Position numbers and translations under genes: made by a program
Shown here: positions 60,037-64,000 of the stretch, piece by piece
How positions within the stretch are numbered: position 1 is the stretch's first letter
Layout: each line of letters opens with the position of its first letter
The notes under the pieces: model-generated
Told to the model about the DNA's origin: nothing
The model's database searches: none
What the model saw: only the letters and a program-made list of their open reading frames with translations
Assembly: GCA_964542875.1 (NCBI GenBank)
Contig: CAZIWA010000013.1
Coordinates: forward strand, 1-64,000
Direction: 5' to 3'
DNA from: CAZGOM01 sp964542875
GTDB lineage: Bacteria > Planctomycetota > Phycisphaerae > Phycisphaerales > Phycisphaeraceae
DNA length: 64,000 bases

Positions 60037-60334
60037 GGGTTTGGGGGGAGGAAGATTTTTAACACGATTTACAAGATTCAAGAAGATTTACAGGATGGTT
60101 TTCTCGCTTTGAGAGGTGTTGTTGCAAGTGGGGGTGGGGTGGATTTTTTTAGTGTGGGTTTTGATTAAAGAGGAACTGGACTGGTCGATGATCAGGGCTG
60201 TGTTGTGTTTGTATGGCAGCGGCAAGAGTGGCGGGTATATGGTGGGAATTGAGACGAAAAGTGGATGATTTTCAGTTCAATTATTGGATTTTGATACCGA
60301 GCAGTCCTAGTGTTTGGCTTTCCAGGAGGATTTT
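60037..60334. other. Intergenic region with degenerate repeat
   Basis: 298 bp. Begins with the degenerate word repeat at 60057-60098; the rest is AT-richer with no gene or clear promoter. Confidence 0.4.
60057..60098. repeat. Degenerate word-like repeat (GATTTACAAGATTCAAGAAG type)
   Basis: Words GATTTACAA, GATTCAAGA, AGATTTACAGGA repeat imperfectly about 20 bp after the MFS stop. Confidence 0.6.
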
Positions 60335-60610
60335 ATGGATACGAAAGAGTTCGTTGAGTTTTTGACGCTTGCCGCCATGATTGATGTCCCTAAAGAAGCG
60401 ATATTGCTGGGTTACGGACGTTACAGGGAAGAAGGATTCGGCAAAATCTACGTTACCGAGAGCAATCGGTATTGCTGGGCGAACGGTAAGGGACAACCGG
60501 TTTATTGTGGTTTTGTCGGCCATCAAATTCTGGCAGAGAAATTTCCAGATTATATTTCGAAGGAAGATGCTGCCGCACTGGCTGAGAGATTAGGCATTTC
60601 GGTGTCATGA
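60335..60610 (+). CDS. Small hypothetical protein
   Basis: 91 residues from ATG 60335, which follows a strong AGGAGG site (60325-60330). The sequence (MDTKEFVEFLTLAAMIDVPKEAILLGYGRYREEGFGKIYV...SKEDAAALAERLGISVS) is soluble, with one Gly-Tyr-rich strand and a terminal helix; no family is recognised. The good ribosome-binding site argues that it is translated. Confidence 0.6.
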   Translation: MDTKEFVEFLTLAAMIDVPKEAILLGYGRYREEGFGKIYVTESNRYCWANGKGQPVYCGFVGHQILAEKFPDYISKEDAAALAERLGISVS

Positions 60611-60758
60611 TTTGTTTGGGCCATATAGCCATATACACGGGCGCTCAGATGGATCGCTTATTAAGCGCTCTTGGATATTGGGATGCGTGTTGGCTTGGGG
60701 GAGATTTTTCATCGCCCATCGAGGGTGATGAAAAATAAGAGATCATCGTGGGAGATAG

Positions 60759-60820
60759 ACCCAGGGTTGCGTGTGGGTACACGCTTTCCCTGGGTTGTAA
60801 TAGGGCCGTGCTTTCAGCAC
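60759..60820. repeat. REP/MITE-like element with two hairpins
   Basis: First hairpin CCCAGGG..GCGTG / CACGC..CCCTGGG (60760-60794). Second hairpin GTGCT-TTC-AGCAC (60808-60820). It lies between the small gene and the RND gene. This layout (CCCAGGG...CCCTGGG followed by a second hairpin) is common as a dispersed repeat in planctomycete-like genomes, from memory; copies in this window cannot be proved. Confidence 0.5.
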
Positions 60821-60854
60821 TTTGGATGTCGGTGTATGGGGGATTTTTGTTGGT

Positions 60855-63800
60855 TTAGTGGGCGGCGGGCTGGGGGGCAGATTCGGGGGCGGGGGTGGGT
60901 GGGGTGGGTTCCTGGGGGTGGGTGTCGATGGTGGATTTGCCGCCGCCGAAGGCTTCGGAGATGCCTTGGACTGTGACGTAGAGGACGGGGACGAAGAGGA
61001 GGCCGAGGATGGTTTGTCCGACCATGCCGCCGACGACGGCGGTGCCGAGTGCGCGACGGCCTGCTGCGCCGGCGCCCTTGGAGAGCATGAGGGGGACGCA
61101 GCCGAGGATGAAGGCGAAGGAGGTCATGAGGATGGGGCGCAGGCGCAGGCGTGCGGCCTCGACTGCGGATTCGATGATGGGGCGGCCCTTGGCGCGGTAT
61201 TCGCGGGCGAACTCGATGATGAGGATGGCGTTCTTTGCGCCGAGGCCTACGAGGAGGACGAGGCCGATCTGCGTGAAGATGTTGTTGTCTTCACCCATGT
61301 GCATGCAGAGGAGCATTGCGCCGAGGATGACCATGGGGACGCTCAGGAGTACGGAGAGGGGTTGGCTCCAGCTTTCGTAGAGCGCGGCGAGGATGAGGTA
61401 AACGACGACGGCAGCACCGACGAAGACCATGCCGCCCTGGCCGCCTGCCTGCTTTTCCTGGTAGGCGGTGGCGGTCCAGGCGTAGCTCATGCCCTGGGGG
61501 AGGGTTTGGGCGGCGAGGCCTTCCATGATTTCCAGCGATTGGCCGGAGCTGACGCCGGGGGCGGGCTGGCCGGTGATCTGGGCGCTGGGGTAGAGGTTGT
61601 AGCGGGTGATCTTGTCAGGGCCGACGGTTTCGGTGACCTGAGTGAAGGTGCTGAGGGGGACCATCTGCTGATTGGTGGGGTTTTTGACTTCCAGCTTGCC
61701 GATCTGGTCGGCGGTCATGCGGTAGGGCTGGTCTGCCTGAAGGGTGACCTGGAAAGTGCGGCCGAAGAGGTTGAAGTCGTTGATGTAAGCGGAGCCGAGG
61801 TAGGACTGAAGGGTGCTGTTGACGGCGTCAAGCGGGATGCCCATCTGCATGACCTTCTGGCGGTCGACATTGGCGTAGAGCTGGGGGATGTAGGCGCGGA
61901 AGGTGGAGTAGGTCTGGGCGAGCTCCGGGGTGACGTAGGCCTGCATGGAGATGTTGGTGGCGGCGTCCATGAGGGCGGGGCCGCCGAGGCCGGCCTGATC
62001 GAGCAGGCGCATGTCGAAGCCGGAGCCGGTGCCCAGGCCGTCGATGGGGGGGAGGGTGAAGACGAAGATCTGTGCTTCGGGAATCTGGCTGACCTGTTCC
62101 TGAAGCCTGTTGATCATGGCCTTTAAGCCAAGGCCGTCTTTCATGTTGGCGTAGCGGACATCCCAGGGTTCGAGCATGGCGAAGAGGGAGCCGGTGTTGG
62201 TGCCGTTGCCGGAGAGGAGGGAGTACCCGGTGAGGGTGTTGAAGTCGACATAGCCTTTCTGGAGCTTGCCGTCGGGCTTGAGGATTTTGGTGACTTTGTC
62301 GATGACGGCCTGGGTGCGTTCAAAGGAAGCGCCGTCGGGGAGCTGGACGTTGACGATGATGAGGCCGCGGTCTTCGCTGGGGACGAAGCCGGTGGGGACC
62401 GACATGATTGCGTGGTAGGTGGCGAAGATGACGGCTGCAAAAGCGGCGAGGGAGAAGGGGATGACGTATTTGTAACAGAGGAACTGGACGAGCTTGGCGT
62501 AGGCGTTGGAGAGGACATCGAAGCAGTAGTTGAAGGCGCGGGAGAGGATGAAGGGTTTGTGGTTTTTGTCGTGCGGCTTAAGGAGGATGGCGCAGAGCGC
62601 GGGGCTGAGGGTGAGCGCGTTTACGGCGCTGAGGAAGGTGCTGGCGGCGATGGTGAGGGCGAACTGCTTGTACATCTGGCCGGGGAGGCCGGGGAGCATG
62701 AGGGTGGGGAGGAAGACGGCCATGAGGACCAGGGAGATGGCGACGATGGCGCCGGTGATCTCGTTCATGGCCTTGCGGGTGGCTTCCTTGGCGGGAAGGT
62801 GCTCGGTGCTCATGATGCGTTCGACGTTTTCGACGACGACGATGGCGTCGTCGACGACGATGCCGATGGCGAGGATGAGGCCAAAGAGGGTGAGGGTGTT
62901 GATGGAGAAGCCAAAGAGGGCCAGGAAGATGAAGGTGCCGATGATGGCGACGGGGATGGTGATGACGGGGACGATGGTGGCGCGGAAGCTTTGGAGGAAG
63001 ACGAGGACGACGATGATGACGAGGATGACGGCTTCGGCGAAGGTTTTATAGACTTCGTCGATGGAGGCGAGGATGTAGTCCGACACGTCGTAGGACATGC
63101 TGGTTTTGATGCCGACGGGGAAGGTTTTTTCGAGTTCGGCGATAGCGGCGCGGGTTTTTTCCGCGGCGTCGACGGCGTTACCGCCTGGGCTTTGGTAGAC
63201 GATCATGACGGCGGCGGGCTTGCCCTGGCGGTTTGCGCTGATGTTGTAGAGCTTGCCGCCCAGCTCGATTCGGGCGACGTCTTTGAGGAGGGTGAGGCGG
63301 CCTTTTTCGGATTTGACGACGATGTTTTCGAATTGGTTGACGTCGGTGAGGCGGCCTTGGGTTTTGATGACCAGTTCGGTTTCCTGGGTGGAGGGGGCGG
63401 GCGGTGCGCCGATGGTGCCTGCGGCGACCTGAGCGTTCTGGCTCTTGATGGCGTTGATGACATCGCTGGCGTCCATGTCGCGGGCTTTGAGCTTCTGGGG
63501 GTCGACCCAGATGCGCATGGAGTAGTCTTTGATGGGGAAGACGGAGACGCCGCCGACGCCGGGGACGCGGGCGATGGTGTCTTTGACGTTGATGTTGGTG
63601 AAGTTAACGAGGAAGGTGTCGTCGTAGCGGGCGACGATTTTCTTGAGGGCTTCATCGTCGCCGGGGTCCTGGGCGTAGATGGAGACGATGCCGATCATGT
63701 TGGTGGACTTTTTCTGGCTGGTGACGCCCTGGCGCTGCGCTTCCTGAGGAAGCTGGGGCATGGCGACGTTGACCCGGTTCTGGACGAGGACGGTGGCCAT

Positions 63801-64000
63801 GTCGGGGTCGGTGCCGAGCTTGAAGGTGACGGAGAGGGTGTAGCTGCCGTCGTTGCCGGAGGTGCTTTCCATGTAGAGCATGCCGTCGACGCCGTTGACC
63901 TGCTGTTCAATGGGTGCGGCGACGGTGTCGGCGACGGTCTGGGAACTGGCGCCGGGGTACATGGCGGAGACCTGGATGACGGGGGGCGTCAGGTCCGGGT
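60855..64000 (-). CDS. RND efflux transporter, inner-membrane HAE1/AcrB-like subunit (N-terminus cut)
   Basis: The frame is open beyond 64000, so the start lies outside; 1048 residues are visible. It is the proton-driven trimeric pump of the AcrB type. Expected features: N-terminal porter domain (MYPGASSQTVADTVAAPIEQQVNG), VDDAIVVVENVERIM with the proton-relay aspartates, YESWSQPLSVLLSVPMVILGA, and AKNAILIIEFA with the relay lysine. The last about 30 residues are Pro-rich and low-complexity. The adaptor is probably encoded just outside the window; the exported compounds are unknown. Confidence 0.95.
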   Translation of the reverse strand, partial: PDLTPPVIQVSAMYPGASSQTVADTVAAPIEQQVNGVDGMLYMESTSGNDGSYTLSVTFKLGTDPDMATVLVQNRVNVAMPQLPQEAQRQGVTSQKKSTNMIGIVSIYAQDPGDDEALKKIVARYDDTFLVNFTNINVKDTIARVPGVGGVSVFPIKDYSMRIWVDPQKLKARDMDASDVINAIKSQNAQVAAGTIGAPPAPSTQETELVIKTQGRLTDVNQFENIVVKSEKGRLTLLKDVARIELGGKLYNISANRQGKPAAVMIVYQSPGGNAVDAAEKTRAAIAELEKTFPVGIKTSMSYDVSDYILASIDEVYKTFAEAVILVIIVVLVFLQSFRATIVPVITIPVAIIGTFIFLALFGFSINTLTLFGLILAIGIVVDDAIVVVENVERIMSTEHLPAKEATRKAMNEITGAIVAISLVLMAVFLPTLMLPGLPGQMYKQFALTIAASTFLSAVNALTLSPALCAILLKPHDKNHKPFILSRAFNYCFDVLSNAYAKLVQFLCYKYVIPFSLAAFAAVIFATYHAIMSVPTGFVPSEDRGLIIVNVQLPDGASFERTQAVIDKVTKILKPDGKLQKGYVDFNTLTGYSLLSGNGTNTGSLFAMLEPWDVRYANMKDGLGLKAMINRLQEQVSQIPEAQIFVFTLPPIDGLGTGSGFDMRLLDQAGLGGPALMDAATNISMQAYVTPELAQTYSTFRAYIPQLYANVDRQKVMQMGIPLDAVNSTLQSYLGSAYINDFNLFGRTFQVTLQADQPYRMTADQIGKLEVKNPTNQQMVPLSTFTQVTETVGPDKITRYNLYPSAQITGQPAPGVSSGQSLEIMEGLAAQTLPQGMSYAWTATAYQEKQAGGQGGMVFVGAAVVVYLILAALYESWSQPLSVLLSVPMVILGAMLLCMHMGEDNNIFTQIGLVLLVGLGAKNAILIIEFAREYRAKGRPIIESAVEAARLRLRPILMTSFAFILGCVPLMLSKGAGAAGRRALGTAVVGGMVGQTILGLLFVPVLYVTVQGISEAFGGGKSTIDTHPQEPTPPTPAPESAPQPAAH

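Noticed and set aside
60822..62126. 434-residue plus-strand frame rich in Glu/Gly
   Set aside because: Shadow of the RND pump gene on the other strand.

Overview
The window (about 60% GC, intron-free, no rRNA or tRNA genes seen) reads like a chromosomal segment of a heterotrophic planctomycete, most likely class Phycisphaerae; Lentisphaerota or Verrucomicrobiota are the main alternatives. The signs are many solitary type II secretion-type pseudopilins (five with a FTLIELLVV-type N-terminus, scattered as single genes and without secretion machinery), phytanoyl-CoA dioxygenase-like genes, a GntR/LacI hybrid regulator, Uma2, DUF502, sialidase-like propellers and large secreted proteins. This placement is inferred from gene content, not from a database search.

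Layout. 1-5.1 kb: truncated membrane protein, frameshifted pseudopilin, trpS, Uma2, polyprenyl synthase and lipoprotein-like gene. 5.2-14.1 kb: two closely related pseudopilins bracket a HAD phosphatase, a tandem pair of deacetylase-like proteins, a decayed toxin-antitoxin module, a GH57 glycosidase and a 2-keto-3-deoxygluconate-type kinase. 14.4-23.4 kb: PhyH dioxygenase, an unusual acyltransferase-ACP-AMP ligase fusion, a large secreted protein, Y-family polymerase and a sugar dehydrogenase. 23.4-33.8 kb: a minus-strand series (hydroxyacid dehydrogenase, GntR/LacI regulator, pseudopilin, propeller, FAD oxidase) divergent from a giant secreted protein; a shared operator-like palindrome lies in front of the regulator and of the giant gene. 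33.9-42.6 kb: two TPR-membrane proteins, a Ser/Thr kinase, KDPG aldolase, a DUF2617-like protein, a CYTH protein, a glycosyltransferase, a cyclic-nucleotide-binding-fold protein and a DUF3185 protein. 42.8-49.6 kb: CBM9-like protein, double esterase, PhyH divergent from AraC, and a LacI regulator followed by a pseudopilin. 49.9-53.2 kb: acyltransferase-cdsA pair, GspG-like protein and TIM-barrel isomerase. 53.3-58.1 kb: HPr, EIIA-Ntr, HPF, DUF502, P-II and Amt, with a sigma-54 promoter ahead of amt-glnB. 58.6-64 kb: MFS exporter, small protein and an RND pump cut by the window end.

How it fits together: the KDG kinase and KDPG aldolase are the last two steps of uronate/polysaccharide degradation. 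GH57, the esterase, the CBM9-like protein, the propellers and the giant secreted protein fit a polysaccharide degrader whose loci are controlled by LacI, GntR/LacI and AraC regulators. CdsA, two acyltransferases and the polyprenyl synthase serve membrane lipid and isoprenoid synthesis. The amt-glnB, EIIA-Ntr and HPr genes form a nitrogen/carbon signalling block.

I found no single clearly new defence or biosynthetic system. The most unusual points are the recurring regulator-plus-pseudopilin arrangement with operators, the three-frameshift toxin-antitoxin relic, the acyltransferase-ACP-ligase fusion, and families of degenerate word-like repeats that sit just after genes.
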